Made by a program: the position numbers and the translations under genes | Assembly (NCBI RefSeq): GCF_030297155.1 | Contig: NZ_AP028067.1 | Location: 3,224,001-3,288,000 of the forward strand | Direction of reading: 5' to 3' | DNA length: 64,000 nucleotides | From: Vibrio sp. FE10 | Lineage (GTDB): Bacteria > Pseudomonadota > Gammaproteobacteria > Enterobacterales > Vibrionaceae | Notes under the pieces: generated by a model | Told to the model about the DNA's origin: nothing | The model's input: only the letters and a program-made list of their open reading frames with translations | The model's database searches: none | Part shown: one piece after another, positions 18,776 through 28,033 of the stretch | Position numbering within the stretch: the stretch's first letter is position 1 | Layout of the letters: each line of letters starts with the position of its first letter

Positions 18776-20566
18776 TTACGCTAAGCTTAGTAGTGGAGCG
18801 CCTACAGTAACTGCATCGCCTTCTTTAACATTCAACTCTTGAACGATACCACCACGAGCAGCACGAACTTCCGTTTCCATCTTCATCGCTTCCAAGATCA
18901 GTAGCACATCACCTTCAGCCACCTCAGCGCCCGGCTGAACGATAACTTTGAAGATATTGCCCGCTAACGGAGCTGGAACGGCTTCTGCATCAGAAGCCGC
19001 AGCTGGTGCTGCTTGAGCCGCTTGTGCTGGTTTTGCTGATGGAGATACCGATGTCAGTTCACCTTGAGGGCCAACTTCAACATCATAAACCTGCCCGTCA
19101 ACCTTCACGCTGTAGCTTTCAATACTACCAGAAGCTTGTACCGGAGCTGCCGCAACTGGAGCTGCCGTTTCTGCAGTCGGTGCAGGTTCAAATGCTTCAG
19201 GATTACGACGGTTCTTAAGGAACTTAAGGCCGACTTGTGGGAAGAGTGCGTAAGTTAGTACATCATCAACGGTATCTTCAGCGAGTGAAATGCCATCTGA
19301 TTTCGCTTTTTCTAAAAGGTCCGTCGTTAACGTATCCATTTCAGACTTAAGTAAATCAGCAGGACGACATGTGATTGGCTCAGCACCATCTAGCACTTTC
19401 GCTTGCAGTTCAGCATCAACCTCAGCAGGAGCTTGACCGTACTCGCCTTTCAACAGACCCGCAGTCTCTTTAGTGATGCTCTTATAGCGCTCACCCGTTA
19501 GAACGTTGATAACCGCTTGAGTACCGACGATTTGAGAAGTAGGTGTTACCAAAGGAATGTAACCTAATTCTTTACGTACGCGAGGGATCTCTTCAAGCAC
19601 TTCGTCCATACGATCGGCTGCGCCTTGCTCTTTAAGCTGACCTTCCATGTTGGTTAACATGCCGCCAGGAACTTGAGCAATCAAGATGCGAGAATCCACA
19701 CCTTTTAACTGACCTTCCCATTTCGCGTACTTTTTACGTACATCACGGAAGTAAGCCGCGATGGGTTCGATCTGATCAAGCTTAAGATTGGTGTCGCGCT
19801 CTGTGCCTTCCAACATAGCAACAACCGTTTCGGTTGGCGTATGGCCGTAAGTGCAGCTCATAGAAGAGATTGCGGTGTCTAGAATATCAATGCCAGCCTC
19901 AACAGCTTTAACGGCTGTAGCGGTTGAGAGACCCGTTGTCGCATGGCTGTGCAGCGCTAGAGGTACATCACAAGACGCTTTGATGCGAGTGATTAGCTCT
20001 TCCGCTTCATAAGGCTTTAATAAACCTGACATATCTTTGATACATAGTGAATGACAGCCTAGGTCTTCCAAGCGCTTAGCAAGATCAACCCACGTATCTG
20101 AGTTGTGTACTGGGCTGGTTGTGTAAGACAACGTACCTTGAGCGTGGCCGCCAACATCAATCGTTGCTTTCACTGCCGTTTCAAAGTTACGAACATCATT
20201 CATCGCATCAAAAATACGGAATACGTCCATGCCGTTCTTATGGGCACGTTCAACAAACTTTTCAACTACGTCATCCGCGTAGTGGCGGTAACCTAATAAA
20301 TTTTGACCACGCAGTAGCATCTGCATTGGTGTGTTTGGCATCGCTTTTTTCAGCTCACGCAAACGCTCCCACGGATCTTCTCCAAGAAAACGGATACACG
20401 AATCAAACGTCGCGCCACCCCAAGTCTCTAAAGACCAGTAACCGACTTTATCCAGTTCTGCCGCAATAGGCAGCATATCTTCGATACGCATACGTGTAGC
20501 AAATAGTGACTGGTGCGCGTCACGAAGTACCACATCAGTGATAGCTAGTGGTTTAGACATGCTCAT
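18776..20566 (-). CDS. oadA: Oxaloacetate decarboxylase, alpha subunit (biotin-carrying)
   Basis: OadA transfers the carboxyl group of oxaloacetate to its own biotin, releasing pyruvate. The N-terminal carboxyltransferase barrel contains [16 protein letters not shown] and metal ligands in LHSHATTG; a Pro/Ala-rich linker (about residues 485-525) leads to the biotinyl domain with the biotin-accepting lysine in EAMKMET near residue 562. At 596 residues it has the usual length. An AAGGAG site precedes the start, and ATG 20560 is an alternative start with better spacing. Middle gene of oadGAB. Confidence 0.97.
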   Translation of the reverse strand: MSMSKPLAITDVVLRDAHQSLFATRMRIEDMLPIAAELDKVGYWSLETWGGATFDSCIRFLGEDPWERLRELKKAMPNTPMQMLLRGQNLLGYRHYADDVVEKFVERAHKNGMDVFRIFDAMNDVRNFETAVKATIDVGGHAQGTLSYTTSPVHNSDTWVDLAKRLEDLGCHSLCIKDMSGLLKPYEAEELITRIKASCDVPLALHSHATTGLSTATAVKAVEAGIDILDTAISSMSCTYGHTPTETVVAMLEGTERDTNLKLDQIEPIAAYFRDVRKKYAKWEGQLKGVDSRILIAQVPGGMLTNMEGQLKEQGAADRMDEVLEEIPRVRKELGYIPLVTPTSQIVGTQAVINVLTGERYKSITKETAGLLKGEYGQAPAEVDAELQAKVLDGAEPITCRPADLLKSEMDTLTTDLLEKAKSDGISLAEDTVDDVLTYALFPQVGLKFLKNRRNPEAFEPAPTAETAAPVAAAPVQASGSIESYSVKVDGQVYDVEVGPQGELTSVSPSAKPAQAAQAAPAAASDAEAVPAPLAGNIFKVIVQPGAEVAEGDVLLILEAMKMETEVRAARGGIVQELNVKEGDAVTVGAPLLSLA

Positions 20567-20591
20567 AAACTCCTTTTTAATCCTTTAAATG

Positions 20592-20849
20592 CTACTTAGC
20601 AGTAGACGCACGGTATTGGTGAACCGCGGCCGAAATTGCTGCCACTACCTGTGGACTAACAGCAGAAGGGTTTGATTGTGATTTTTTAATTTTTTTAGGT
20701 GCTGCGATCGGTTCAGGTACTTCTTCTGGTACCAGTTTTGACATCAACCGAACGAGGTAAACTAGAATAGTTAGGAAAATAAAGACAACGGACATTCCCG
20801 TTATCATTAGAGTTGCTGCATCTCCTAGCAGGCTTCCAATATTAGTCAT
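20592..20849 (-). CDS. oadG: Oxaloacetate decarboxylase, gamma subunit
   Basis: OadG is the small membrane subunit that holds the OadA-OadB complex together and aids catalysis. The 85-residue protein has one N-terminal membrane helix (MITGMSVVFIFLTILVYLV) and a short cytoplasmic tail with AAISAAVHQYR, the typical C-terminus. Start at ATG 20849 (MTNIGSLLG) is preceded by AAAGGA seven bases upstream; an in-frame extension to 20915 crosses the untranslated leader and is not supported. First gene of the operon. Confidence 0.93.
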   Translation of the reverse strand: MTNIGSLLGDAATLMITGMSVVFIFLTILVYLVRLMSKLVPEEVPEPIAAPKKIKKSQSNPSAVSPQVVAAISAAVHQYRASTAK

Positions 20850-20917
20850 GTTGCTTCCTTTCTTCGTCATCCTGACATAGGTGCAGGATTTCAGCGAATA
20901 GTGATCCCGACCCATGG

Positions 20918-20945
20918 ATTATCTCGATTGGTAAAAGTTTGTCAA
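20918..20945 (-). promoter_or_regulatory. Candidate sigma-70 promoter of oadGAB
   Basis: On the minus strand a consensus TTGACA (20940-20945) is separated by 16 bases from GATAAT (20918-20923). Transcription would start near 20911, about 60 bases before oadG. The rest of the 374-base gap to the tRNA cluster (20946-21184) is A/T-rich, and I see nothing else convincing in it. Confidence 0.72.
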
Positions 20946-21184
20946 TTTTGTTTAAGGTTCTGTTACGGATAACGCACACATAAGGTTAATTATTCGCCTA
21001 TCAGATCACATAAATCTGTCAAATGAGTCATTTTTAGATATTTAAACTGTGACTTAAACGGGGCTTTTCGGAGAAATGATATGAGAAAGGTGGAATAATA
21101 AAGAAGCAATCAAGAATTACTTTAAATACAACAAGTTAAAAAACCGTAAATTTAACATTGTTGCAACAAATTTACAGCGGGCAT

Positions 21185-21212
21185 AAAAAAAGCCTCGTAA
21201 AAACGAGGCTTT
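21185..21212 (-). terminator. Terminator of the tRNA operon
   Basis: On the minus strand AAAGCCTCG and CGAGGCTTT form a nine-base-pair stem with a six-base loop followed by a T run. It lies 12 bases beyond the last arginine tRNA. Confidence 0.9.
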
Positions 21213-21223
21213 CTCTAATAATG

Positions 21224-21300
21224 TGGTGCGCCCTGGAGGATTCGAACCTCCGACCGCCTGGTTCGTAGCCAGGTACTCTATCCAGCTGAGCTAAGGGCGC
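21224..21300 (-). tRNA. tRNA-Arg (anticodon ACG)
   Basis: Minus-strand cloverleaf of 77 bases: acceptor GCGCCCT pairs with AGGGCGC followed by encoded CCA; D arm AGCTCAGCTGGATAGAGT; anticodon loop CTACGAA; T arm with GTTCGAATC. The A34 of ACG is normally deaminated to inosine to read CGN codons. Last gene of the operon; five further identical genes lie upstream. The arrangement matches the E. coli serV-argVYZQ locus beside csrA. Confidence 0.98.
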
Positions 21301-21371
21301 AACGGTTTCGATATTGAGCATAAAGTTAAAACTAAACATTCAACATCAGGATTAATAAAAACCCTAAATAG

Positions 21372-21448
21372 TGGTGCGCCCTGGAGGATTCGAACCTCCG
21401 ACCGCCTGGTTCGTAGCCAGGTACTCTATCCAGCTGAGCTAAGGGCGC
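21372..21448 (-). tRNA. tRNA-Arg (anticodon ACG)
   Basis: Identical in sequence to the gene at 21224-21300, including encoded CCA. It is separated from that gene by a 71-base spacer nearly identical to the other spacers. Confidence 0.98.
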
Positions 21449-21532
21449 AACGGTTTCGATATTGAGCATAAAGCTAAGACAATAAAGCCAAACTAAACAT
21501 TCAACATCAGGATTAATGAAAACCCTAAATAG

Positions 21533-21609
21533 TGGTGCGCCCTGGAGGATTCGAACCTCCGACCGCCTGGTTCGTAGCCAGGTACTCTATCCAGCTGAGC
21601 TAAGGGCGC
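21533..21609 (-). tRNA. tRNA-Arg (anticodon ACG)
   Basis: Identical copy of the 77-base arginine tRNA with encoded CCA. The 84-base spacer on its 3' side carries a 13-base insertion relative to the 71-base spacer form. Confidence 0.98.
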
Positions 21610-21697
21610 AACGGTTTCGATATTGAACTGTTAGTTAAGGCAATAAAGCAGTTAAAACTAAACATTCAACATCAGGATTAATGAAAACCCTAAATAG

Positions 21698-21774
21698 TGG
21701 TGCGCCCTGGAGGATTCGAACCTCCGACCGCCTGGTTCGTAGCCAGGTACTCTATCCAGCTGAGCTAAGGGCGC
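21698..21774 (-). tRNA. tRNA-Arg (anticodon ACG)
   Basis: Identical copy of the 77-base arginine tRNA with encoded CCA. The spacer on its 3' side is 88 bases, the longest of the four near-identical spacers. Confidence 0.98.
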
Positions 21775-21845
21775 AACGGTTTCGATATTGAGCATAAAGT
21801 TAAAACTAAACATTCAACATCAGGATTAATGAAAACCCTAAATAG

Positions 21846-21922
21846 TGGTGCGCCCTGGAGGATTCGAACCTCCGACCGCCTGGTTCGTAGCCAGGTACTC
21901 TATCCAGCTGAGCTAAGGGCGC
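21846..21922 (-). tRNA. tRNA-Arg (anticodon ACG)
   Basis: Identical copy of the 77-base arginine tRNA with encoded CCA. The spacer upstream of it (21923-22007) is unrelated to the other spacers and separates it from a serine tRNA. Confidence 0.98.
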
Positions 21923-22007
21923 ACGGTATCTTCAAGTGAAGAAGTTGTGAAATATATCACATTCTTGTTTCTACGAAACAAAAAAAAGGCCATAGGCCTG
22001 TAATGAA

Positions 22008-22100
22008 TGGCGGTGAGGGAGGGATTCGAACCCTCGATGCGGCTACAAACCACATACTCCCTTAGCAGGGGAGCGCCTTCGGCCACTCGGCCACCTCACC
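22008..22100 (-). tRNA. tRNA-Ser (anticodon GCU)
   Basis: Minus-strand 93-base tRNA with a long variable arm, as expected for serine. The acceptor GGTGAGG pairs with CCTCACC followed by GCCA; the anticodon loop is CTGCTAA (anticodon GCT), reading AGC/AGU. It sits between two arginine tRNAs. It differs from the other serine copy at one D-region base. Confidence 0.97.
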
Positions 22101-22148
22101 TAATTCATTATTCTTATCCATTACTTCTTAACAAAGTAATCTAAAGAA

Positions 22149-22225
22149 TGGTGCGCCCTGGAGGATTCGAACCTCCGACCGCCTGGTTCGTAGCCAGGTA
22201 CTCTATCCAGCTGAGCTAAGGGCGC
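22149..22225 (-). tRNA. tRNA-Arg (anticodon ACG)
   Basis: Sixth identical 77-base arginine tRNA, lying between the two serine tRNAs. Its flanks differ from the four-unit array, so the Ser-Arg pair may itself have been duplicated. Confidence 0.98.
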
Positions 22226-22271
22226 ACATTGTTACTTCTGTGTTTGCTTGCAAATTCAAACGTGCAAGAAA

Positions 22272-22364
22272 TGGCGGTGAGGGAGGGATTCGAACCCTCG
22301 ATGCGGCTACAAACCACATACTCCCTTAGCAGGGGAGCGCCTTCGGCCTCTCGGCCACCTCACC
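22272..22364 (-). tRNA. tRNA-Ser (anticodon GCU)
   Basis: First gene of the tRNA operon. Same 93-base serine tRNA as at 22008-22100, with GAGAGGCCG in the D arm where the other copy has GAGTGGCCG. A strong promoter lies just upstream at 22380-22407. Confidence 0.97.
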
Positions 22365-22379
22365 GTCTTGCGGAGGCAC

Positions 22380-22407
22380 ATATTACGTTTTACCGAAAAT
22401 ATGTCAA
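22380..22407 (-). promoter_or_regulatory. Sigma-70 promoter of the Ser/Arg tRNA operon
   Basis: On the minus strand a perfect TTGACA (22402-22407) and TAATAT (22380-22385) are 16 bases apart. A G/C-rich discriminator (GTGCCTCCGC) lies between the -10 and the first tRNA. That pattern is typical of stable-RNA promoters repressed by ppGpp; relA is also in this window. The rest of the 476-base gap up to csrA (22408-22795) shows no gene I can support. Confidence 0.85.
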
Positions 22408-22795
22408 ACACTTTATTGAAAAAAACCGGACAAAAACATTCAACCGTTTGCAATTTAATCAAAGCGCTTGCAAATTGAACTTATAACATCCAATTAGCGC
22501 TTTTTCCCTTAAAAATTAAGGTGAAAGATTGGCAATAATTAACAGCGGAAAACAATTATCTAATTTATCTCGCAGCAAGTGTCACTGCTGTTTGCACCAT
22601 ACTACGGGATGCTCTATTTCGCCATAGGGAAAGTCAGTAAAACTTGAACTGCGGCAAACAAATATCGTGTTGCCTCAATAAGAGTTAACTCAAGCGGTGT
22701 GGCTTTTCTATCTCAAGCATTCAGCTCAGCATCTTCAACTAAGCCAGTTATTGAACTAACCAATCACTAAGTTGTGATTCTGCTGTCCCAAGATC

Positions 22796-22821
22796 AAAAA
22801 AGGCTAGCAACAATGCTAGCC
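22796..22821 (-). terminator. Terminator of csrA
   Basis: On the minus strand GGCTAGCA and TGCTAGCC form a perfect eight-base-pair stem with a four-base loop followed by TTTTTT. It lies about 20 bases after the csrA stop. Confidence 0.92.
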
Positions 22822-22840
22822 CCTCTTCTACGCAAAAGTA

Positions 22841-23038
22841 TTAGTAGTTGCCAGATGCAACGTTACCATTACCTTTTTCAGCTTGAATGCGCATGTAGAT
22901 CTCTTCACGGTGAACAGATACTTCTTTAGGTGCGTTAACACCAATACGTACTTGGTTACCTTTAACGCCTAGTACAGTAACTGTTACTTCATCACCAATC
23001 ATCAGTGTTTCGCCAACACGGCGAGTCAAAATTAGCAT
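22841..23038 (-). CDS. csrA: Carbon storage regulator CsrA
   Basis: CsrA is a dimeric RNA-binding protein that binds GGA-containing hairpins near ribosome sites and represses or stabilises target mRNAs. The 65 residues start [24 protein letters not shown], the family signature (shown here only in part: [13 protein letters not shown]), and include the RNA-contacting [10 protein letters not shown] segment near residue 42. A strong AAGGAG site precedes the start. In vibrios CsrA activity is titrated by CsrB-type RNAs controlled by VarS/VarA, and the VarS gene is also in this window. Location between lysC and the Ser/Arg tRNAs is classic. Confidence 0.98.
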   Translation of the reverse strand: MLILTRRVGETLMIGDEVTVTVLGVKGNQVRIGVNAPKEVSVHREEIYMRIQAEKGNGNVASGNY

Positions 23039-23130
23039 TCTTTGCTCCTTGAGTAATCTCTAAATTTATCTAGCTACGAGAGCATTATCCAACAAAAGTT
23101 ATATTTTCGTAAACTATCGATTGAGTTTAT

Positions 23131-24312
23131 TTAACCAAAATGCACTTCTTTTTTAAGATAACCCTGTGTTTCACGCGCTACGATGTATGCATTGTGTAAT
23201 ATGTTAGCAGCCATATCGACTTGCGTTGGTGATATCACCAAAGTTAAAGACTGCTGCTGCAATAAGTGATGTTGTACATCAATTTCGCCTTCAGACAACA
23301 ATCCATGTGAACTGACCACAATTTCTTGTGTTCGGCTTCCTACCACAGTTAACAAACTAACATATTCACTATTACGGATTTTTTCAGCAAAAACTAGTTT
23401 TAATTTAGCACTTATGTCCGGTTTGATAATGAGCGCTGCCCGTTCTGTTTCCTCGATCACACTACAGACTTCGATCCCTAACAACTGGCAATGCGACATG
23501 AGAGACGGTAAATCTTGATTCAAACACTCGATGCGAACCATATCTCTTTGAATGGCTATCCCAGCAATATCATTCAAACAGTCATTACCTGCGATAAGAG
23601 TTCCCTCGCCTTCTTCAAAGCTTGAAAGCACTCTCAATGGTACATTGTGTCGCCACGCATGCTGAACACATGGAAGGTGCAAAACCTTAGCGCCTCTGCG
23701 AGCCATTTCTTCCATAGAGGGAAAGTCTAAGGTATCTAATTTCTTAGATTGCTTAACCACTCTAGGGTCGCAGGAATATACGCCATCAACATCGGTATAT
23801 ATCTGACACTCTTTCGCTTGCAGCGCACCCGCCAACGCAACGGCCGTGGTGTCTGAACCACCTCGCCCTAAGGTTGTAATATCACCTTTAGCGTTAACGC
23901 CTTGAAAACCTGCAACAATGACTATCTGGTCATCATCTAACAGCGCTTTAATAGGAGCGGTATCAATACGCTCAATCGTCGCATTATTATGATTAGAATC
24001 GGTGTGTATCTTGGCTTGATAGCCAGTCATCGATGTCGCTTCATAACCCAACTTGTGCAACGTCATCGCTAACAAAGCCATGGAAACTTGTTCTCCAGCC
24101 GTTAACAGCACATCCAACTCTCTAGCGTTTGGTACGCTATCAACTTGTGAAGCTAAGTTAACTAACCGATTTGTTTCACCTGACATAGCAGAAACGACAA
24201 CCAGGATCTGGTTCCCTTCATTTTTCGCTTCAATGATTTTTTCTGCTACATGATGGATTCGTTCTATTGAACCCACCGACGTTCCACCAAATTTCTGCAC
24301 GATAAGAGGCAT
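23131..24312 (-). CDS. lysC: Aspartate kinase
   Basis: Aspartokinase phosphorylates aspartate, the entry to lysine, threonine and methionine synthesis. The kinase domain starts IVQKFGGTSVGS and contains GRGGSDTTAVALA near residue 150; two ACT domains for allosteric feedback follow after about residue 260. ATG 24312 is chosen because AAGGG lies well placed upstream; a GTG six bases earlier is also in frame. Monofunctional, 393 residues, no homoserine dehydrogenase domain. No lysine riboswitch is visible upstream: the gap to alaS holds two terminator hairpins. Which end-product regulates it cannot be read from the sequence. Confidence 0.93.
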   Translation of the reverse strand: MPLIVQKFGGTSVGSIERIHHVAEKIIEAKNEGNQILVVVSAMSGETNRLVNLASQVDSVPNARELDVLLTAGEQVSMALLAMTLHKLGYEATSMTGYQAKIHTDSNHNNATIERIDTAPIKALLDDDQIVIVAGFQGVNAKGDITTLGRGGSDTTAVALAGALQAKECQIYTDVDGVYSCDPRVVKQSKKLDTLDFPSMEEMARRGAKVLHLPCVQHAWRHNVPLRVLSSFEEGEGTLIAGNDCLNDIAGIAIQRDMVRIECLNQDLPSLMSHCQLLGIEVCSVIEETERAALIIKPDISAKLKLVFAEKIRNSEYVSLLTVVGSRTQEIVVSSHGLLSEGEIDVQHHLLQQQSLTLVISPTQVDMAANILHNAYIVARETQGYLKKEVHFG

Positions 24313-24390
24313 TTTCACCCTTCCTCACCTTCCCAAGACCAATGTCTATATATGACAAAAAAACACATACTCCGCGTCATGGCGAAGCAA

Positions 24391-24440
24391 TAAAAAATTA
24401 ACCAAGGAGTCTAACGTTACCATTAGACTTCTTGGTTAAT
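24391..24440 (-). terminator. Second terminator in the alaS-lysC gap
   Basis: An 18-base-pair stem (24397-24414 with 24423-24440, one mismatch) is followed on the minus strand by TTTTTT. It is the second strong hairpin after alaS, about 85 bases before lysC, so lysC must have its own promoter or depend on read-through. Confidence 0.85.
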
Positions 24441-24483
24441 CTCAATCAAACCTTTTTCAGACGTTCTTCCAATAGGCAAAATA

Positions 24484-24515
24484 AAAGATGCCCAATCAGT
24501 TGATTGGGCATCTTT
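24484..24515 (-). terminator. Terminator of alaS
   Basis: AAAGATGCCCAATCA and its complement form a 15-base-pair inverted repeat with almost no loop. On the minus strand TTTTATTTTG follows. It lies just beyond the alaS stop codon. Confidence 0.92.
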
Positions 24516-24532
24516 GTATCAATTACTTAAGC

Positions 24533-27115
24533 TTAAAGACGCTCTTCTAGCCAAATACGTACTGATTTAAGCGCTTCAGGTAGTGCTTCAACATCTGTAC
24601 CACCCGCTTGAGCCATATCTGGACGACCGCCGCCTTTACCGCCAATTTGCTCAGCAACCATCTTAACGAGGTCACCAGCTTTTACTTTGCCGATAAGGTC
24701 TTTGGTTACGCCAGCAATTAAGCCAACTTTACCGTCTGCTACGTTCGCAATCAGGATGATGCCACTACCCACTTGGTTTTTAGCATTATCAACCATAGTA
24801 CGTAGGTTCTTGTTGTCTGCGCCTTCAATTGCAGCAACCAGAACTTTAGTCCCTGAGATGTCTTCCACTTTACCCATGATGTTTGCACCTTCAGCTGCAG
24901 CCATCTTTTCTTTAAGTAGTTGGATTTCTTTCTCTAGCGATTTCGCTTTCTTAGCCGATTCAGCCAGTTTTTCTTCGTAAGCGTTAGCTTGAGCATCAAC
25001 TGCATCTAGAGCAGCTTCACCCGTTACCGCTTCAATACGACGAATACCGGCAGCGATACCACCTTCAGAAGTGATCTTGAATAGACCGATATCACCCGTG
25101 TTGCTCGCGTGGATACCACCACAAAGCTCAGTAGAGAAATCGCCCATCGACAAAACGCGAACTTCATCATCGTACTTCTCGCCAAACAGTGCCATCGCAC
25201 CTTTCTCTTTCGCTGACTCGATGTCCATGATGTTCGTTTCAATCACATGGTTCTTACGAACTTGTGCGTTAACTAGACGCTCGACTTCTTTAATCTGTGC
25301 TGGTGTTACCGCTTCAAGGTTAGAGAAGTCAAAACGTAGGTTGTCTGGCTTAACTAAAGAACCTTTCTGAGCAACGTGCTCACCTAGCACTTCGCGCAAT
25401 GCAGAGTGAAGTAAGTGAGTTGCAGAGTGATTCAGTGAGATAGCAGCACGACGCTCAGCATCAACGCGCGCTTCTACTTTATCGCCTTGAGCAAACACAC
25501 CTTCAACGAGCTCGCCGTGGTGTGCAAATGCATTACCTAGCTTCTGAGTGTCTTGTACTTTGAACAGACCCGACGCAGTGCTTAGCGTACCAGCGTCACC
25601 ACATTGACCGCCTGACTCAGCGTAGAATGGTGTCTCTTCAAGGATGATGATTGCTTTGTCGCCAGCCGATAGTGAAGATACTTCTTCGCCGTCAACGAAT
25701 AACGCAGAAATCTCACCAGCACCTTCAGTACCTGTGTAACCACAGAACTCAGTGTTAGTGTCTACTTTGATCGTTGCGTTGTAATCAGTACCGAACTGAC
25801 CCGCTTCACGTGCACGCTTACGCTGTGCTTCCATCGCCTTCTCAAAACCTTCTTCATCGATAGTAAAGTCGCGTTCGCGAGCTACATCGTTAGTAAGGTC
25901 AGCTGGGAAGCCGTATGTATCGTAAAGTTTGAATACTGTTTCACCGTCAAGCTCTTTGCCTTCAAGTGCGTCTAATGCGTCGTTAAGGATAACCATGCCG
26001 CGCTCTAGCGTGCGACCAAAGTTCTCTTCTTCGATGCGAAGTACTTTTTCAACAAGCTCTTGCTGTTTCTTAAGCTCTTCAGCCGCAGAACCCATCACTT
26101 CAGCCAGTACGCCCACAAGTTTGTGGAAGAACACGCCTTGTGCACCAATCTTGTTACCGTGACGAACTGCACGACGAATAATACGACGTAGAACGTAGCC
26201 ACGACCTTCGTTTGAAGGCATTACGCCATCAGCGATTAGGAATGAACAAGAACGGATGTGGTCAGCAATAACGCGTAGCGATTGGTTAGATAGGTCGTCA
26301 TGACCAACAACTTCAGCTGTCGCTTTAATTAGCTTTTGGAATACATCAATTTCGTAGTTAGAGTGAACGCCCTGCATGATTGCAGAGATACGCTCAATAC
26401 CCATACCAGTATCTACAGCTGGCTTAGGTAGCGGTTCCATAGTGCCGTCAGCGTGACGGTTGAACTGCATGAATACGTTGTTCCAGATCTCGATGAAACG
26501 GTCACCATCTTCTTCAGGTGTACCAGGACGGCCCCCCCAAATGTGCTCACCGTGATCGTAGAAGATTTCAGTACATGGACCACAAGGACCTGTGTCACCC
26601 ATTGTCCAGAAGTTGTCAGATTCAAACTTCTTGCCGCCTTCTTTGTCGCCGATGCGAACAATCTTGTCAGCTGGGATGCCTACTTTTTTGTTCCAGATTT
26701 CGAATGCTTCGTCATCTGTCTCGTAAACCGTTACTAACAGGCGGTCTTTTGGTAGACCTAGTGTTTCAGTCAGGAATTCCCAAGCAAACCCAATCGCTTC
26801 TTCTTTGAAGTAATCACCAAAGCTGAAGTTACCTAGCATTTCGAAGAATGTGTGGTGACGAGCCGTGAAACCTACATTTTCAAGGTCATTGTGTTTACCA
26901 CCCGCACGTACACAACGCTGAGCCGTAGTTGCTCGAGTGTAGGCACGTTTTTCGGCGCCTAAGAAGCAATCTTTGAATTGGTTCATACCTGCATTAGTAA
27001 ATAGCAGGGTTGGATCGTTATGTGGAACTAACGATGAACTGTCTACGATTTGGTGTTCTTTGCTCTCAAAGAACTTAAGGAACGCGTTGCGAACCTCATC
27101 AGTGCTCATGTACAT
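24533..27115 (-). CDS. alaS: Alanyl-tRNA synthetase
   Basis: AlaS charges tRNA-Ala, recognising the G3-U70 pair, and edits mischarged serine or glycine. At 860 residues it has the family length. The class II catalytic core begins with [17 protein letters not shown]; the editing domain carries the zinc ligands [11 protein letters not shown] and [13 protein letters not shown] (near residues 563 and 666); a coiled-coil and C-Ala domain close the protein. AGGA lies eight bases upstream of ATG 27115. Its order alaS-lysC-csrA-tRNAs is conserved; recX, often between recA and alaS, is absent. Confidence 0.97.
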   Translation of the reverse strand: MYMSTDEVRNAFLKFFESKEHQIVDSSSLVPHNDPTLLFTNAGMNQFKDCFLGAEKRAYTRATTAQRCVRAGGKHNDLENVGFTARHHTFFEMLGNFSFGDYFKEEAIGFAWEFLTETLGLPKDRLLVTVYETDDEAFEIWNKKVGIPADKIVRIGDKEGGKKFESDNFWTMGDTGPCGPCTEIFYDHGEHIWGGRPGTPEEDGDRFIEIWNNVFMQFNRHADGTMEPLPKPAVDTGMGIERISAIMQGVHSNYEIDVFQKLIKATAEVVGHDDLSNQSLRVIADHIRSCSFLIADGVMPSNEGRGYVLRRIIRRAVRHGNKIGAQGVFFHKLVGVLAEVMGSAAEELKKQQELVEKVLRIEEENFGRTLERGMVILNDALDALEGKELDGETVFKLYDTYGFPADLTNDVARERDFTIDEEGFEKAMEAQRKRAREAGQFGTDYNATIKVDTNTEFCGYTGTEGAGEISALFVDGEEVSSLSAGDKAIIILEETPFYAESGGQCGDAGTLSTASGLFKVQDTQKLGNAFAHHGELVEGVFAQGDKVEARVDAERRAAISLNHSATHLLHSALREVLGEHVAQKGSLVKPDNLRFDFSNLEAVTPAQIKEVERLVNAQVRKNHVIETNIMDIESAKEKGAMALFGEKYDDEVRVLSMGDFSTELCGGIHASNTGDIGLFKITSEGGIAAGIRRIEAVTGEAALDAVDAQANAYEEKLAESAKKAKSLEKEIQLLKEKMAAAEGANIMGKVEDISGTKVLVAAIEGADNKNLRTMVDNAKNQVGSGIILIANVADGKVGLIAGVTKDLIGKVKAGDLVKMVAEQIGGKGGGRPDMAQAGGTDVEALPEALKSVRIWLEERL

Positions 27116-27334
27116 GCAGCTCTTCCTGAAAATAGTCGAGTTAGAATTTTGCCGTATTGTAGATCATGGTTAAGGCTTCGACTAGTTTTCTTGTAGAAAA
27201 GACACCCTTGGGCAGGATTTTAGTTGGAATTCGATAAAATGAAGAATATTCCACTAGCTCAGGTAGAGAACACACAAAGAAAATGGATGAGACAGGGAGA
27301 TAGTTGCTCTTAAAGGCTAAGGAACTCGGAAGGC

Positions 27335-27823
27335 TTAACGCTTGGTACAAATGTGATTGAACTCTTCACTATTGCTGGATGAATACAAGTAAAGAAAATC
27401 ACCGTCCAATTCAATGTCATATTGGATAGTGAACCCTTTATACAAAGACTGATTACGATTAATCATGTCATCTGGGTGTTTATGTCTGAAGTTCACTTCA
27501 TTGAAAACCATCTCTAGGAGGTTGTCATGCAGCGTATATTTCCCCACAAATACGACTTCCGCGGTTTCAACGGCGCCTTGTTGATTCTGGGTTTGAATTC
27601 TATCGCTGACAAAAAAATCTTCATCAGAGCTAAATGAATACAGCATAAATTCATTTAATTCGGAGTATTGCACATATGATGGTGTGACAAATCCCATTTG
27701 CTTGAAATTGCATGCCCACTGACTCCCGCGCAAAGCTAGCGGAGGCGTGCTCAATACGATGGCGAGAATAAGCCCCCCTATCGTTGAAAGCGTAACAAAA
27801 ATGGCTAACTTTACTTTTATCAA
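27335..27823 (-). CDS. Unknown membrane-anchored extracytoplasmic protein
   Basis: I do not recognise this 162-residue protein. It has one N-terminal membrane segment (about residues 5-25) and an extracytoplasmic part rich in aromatic and beta-prone residues (for example TAEVVFVGKYTLHDNLLEMVF, GFTIQYDIELDGDFLYLY), with only two cysteines, one just after the membrane segment (Cys38) and one four residues from the end (Cys159). A disulfide-closed small beta-barrel fits. The size and layout resemble ToxS/VtrC-type partners of ToxR-like regulators, one of which lies 1.3 kb away. The start is uncertain: no ATG is available, TTG 27823 is the best in frame, and a 13-base tandem repeat lies directly upstream. 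Confidence 0.65.
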   Translation of the reverse strand: MIKVKLAIFVTLSTIGGLILAIVLSTPPLALRGSQWACNFKQMGFVTPSYVQYSELNEFMLYSFSSDEDFFVSDRIQTQNQQGAVETAEVVFVGKYTLHDNLLEMVFNEVNFRHKHPDDMINRNQSLYKGFTIQYDIELDGDFLYLYSSSNSEEFNHICTKR

Positions 27824-27837
27824 GGAAGAACACCGAT

Positions 27838-27889
27838 ATCTAATTCAACAATCTAATTCAATAATCTAATTCAATAATCCAGTTCACTC
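27838..27889. repeat. 13-base tandem repeat, three copies plus a degenerate fourth
   Basis: ATCTAATTCAACA is followed by two copies of ATCTAATTCAATA and then by the diverged ATCCAGTTCACTC. The array lies 15 bases upstream of the TTG start of the unknown membrane protein, in its leader or promoter region. Changes in copy number would alter spacing there. Confidence 0.9.
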
Positions 27890-28033
27890 GTTGGACATTG
27901 TTCTACAAGCAACTGAATTATAAGCGTAGACCGAATTGAGCTTGGGTTCTAAAAAACGAAATCAACGTGTTATCGTTATCCGTAAAATAGTGAAACCTTG
28001 ATGCCCAAAATTCACCAAGGTTTCAAATCATCA

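Noticed and set aside
20119..20469. 116-residue plus-strand frame inside oadA
   Set aside because: It is antisense to the conserved carboxyltransferase domain; a shadow frame.
20946..21184. CRP site upstream of oadGAB
   Set aside because: Only half-sites (TGTGA, TCACA) are visible without proper spacing, so I do not call a site.
22229..22486. 85-residue plus-strand open frame across the tRNA region
   Set aside because: It runs antisense through a serine tRNA and its promoter, and its protein is just the translated tRNA sequence and A/T-rich spacer.
24313..24532. Lysine riboswitch upstream of lysC
   Set aside because: The interval is only about 220 bases and is largely explained by two terminator hairpins; the conserved lysine-riboswitch core is not seen.
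27651..27833. 60-residue overlapping frame suggesting a frameshift in the unknown membrane protein
   Set aside because: The membrane segment and the cysteine-bearing part are continuous in the other frame (27335-27823), so no frameshift is needed.
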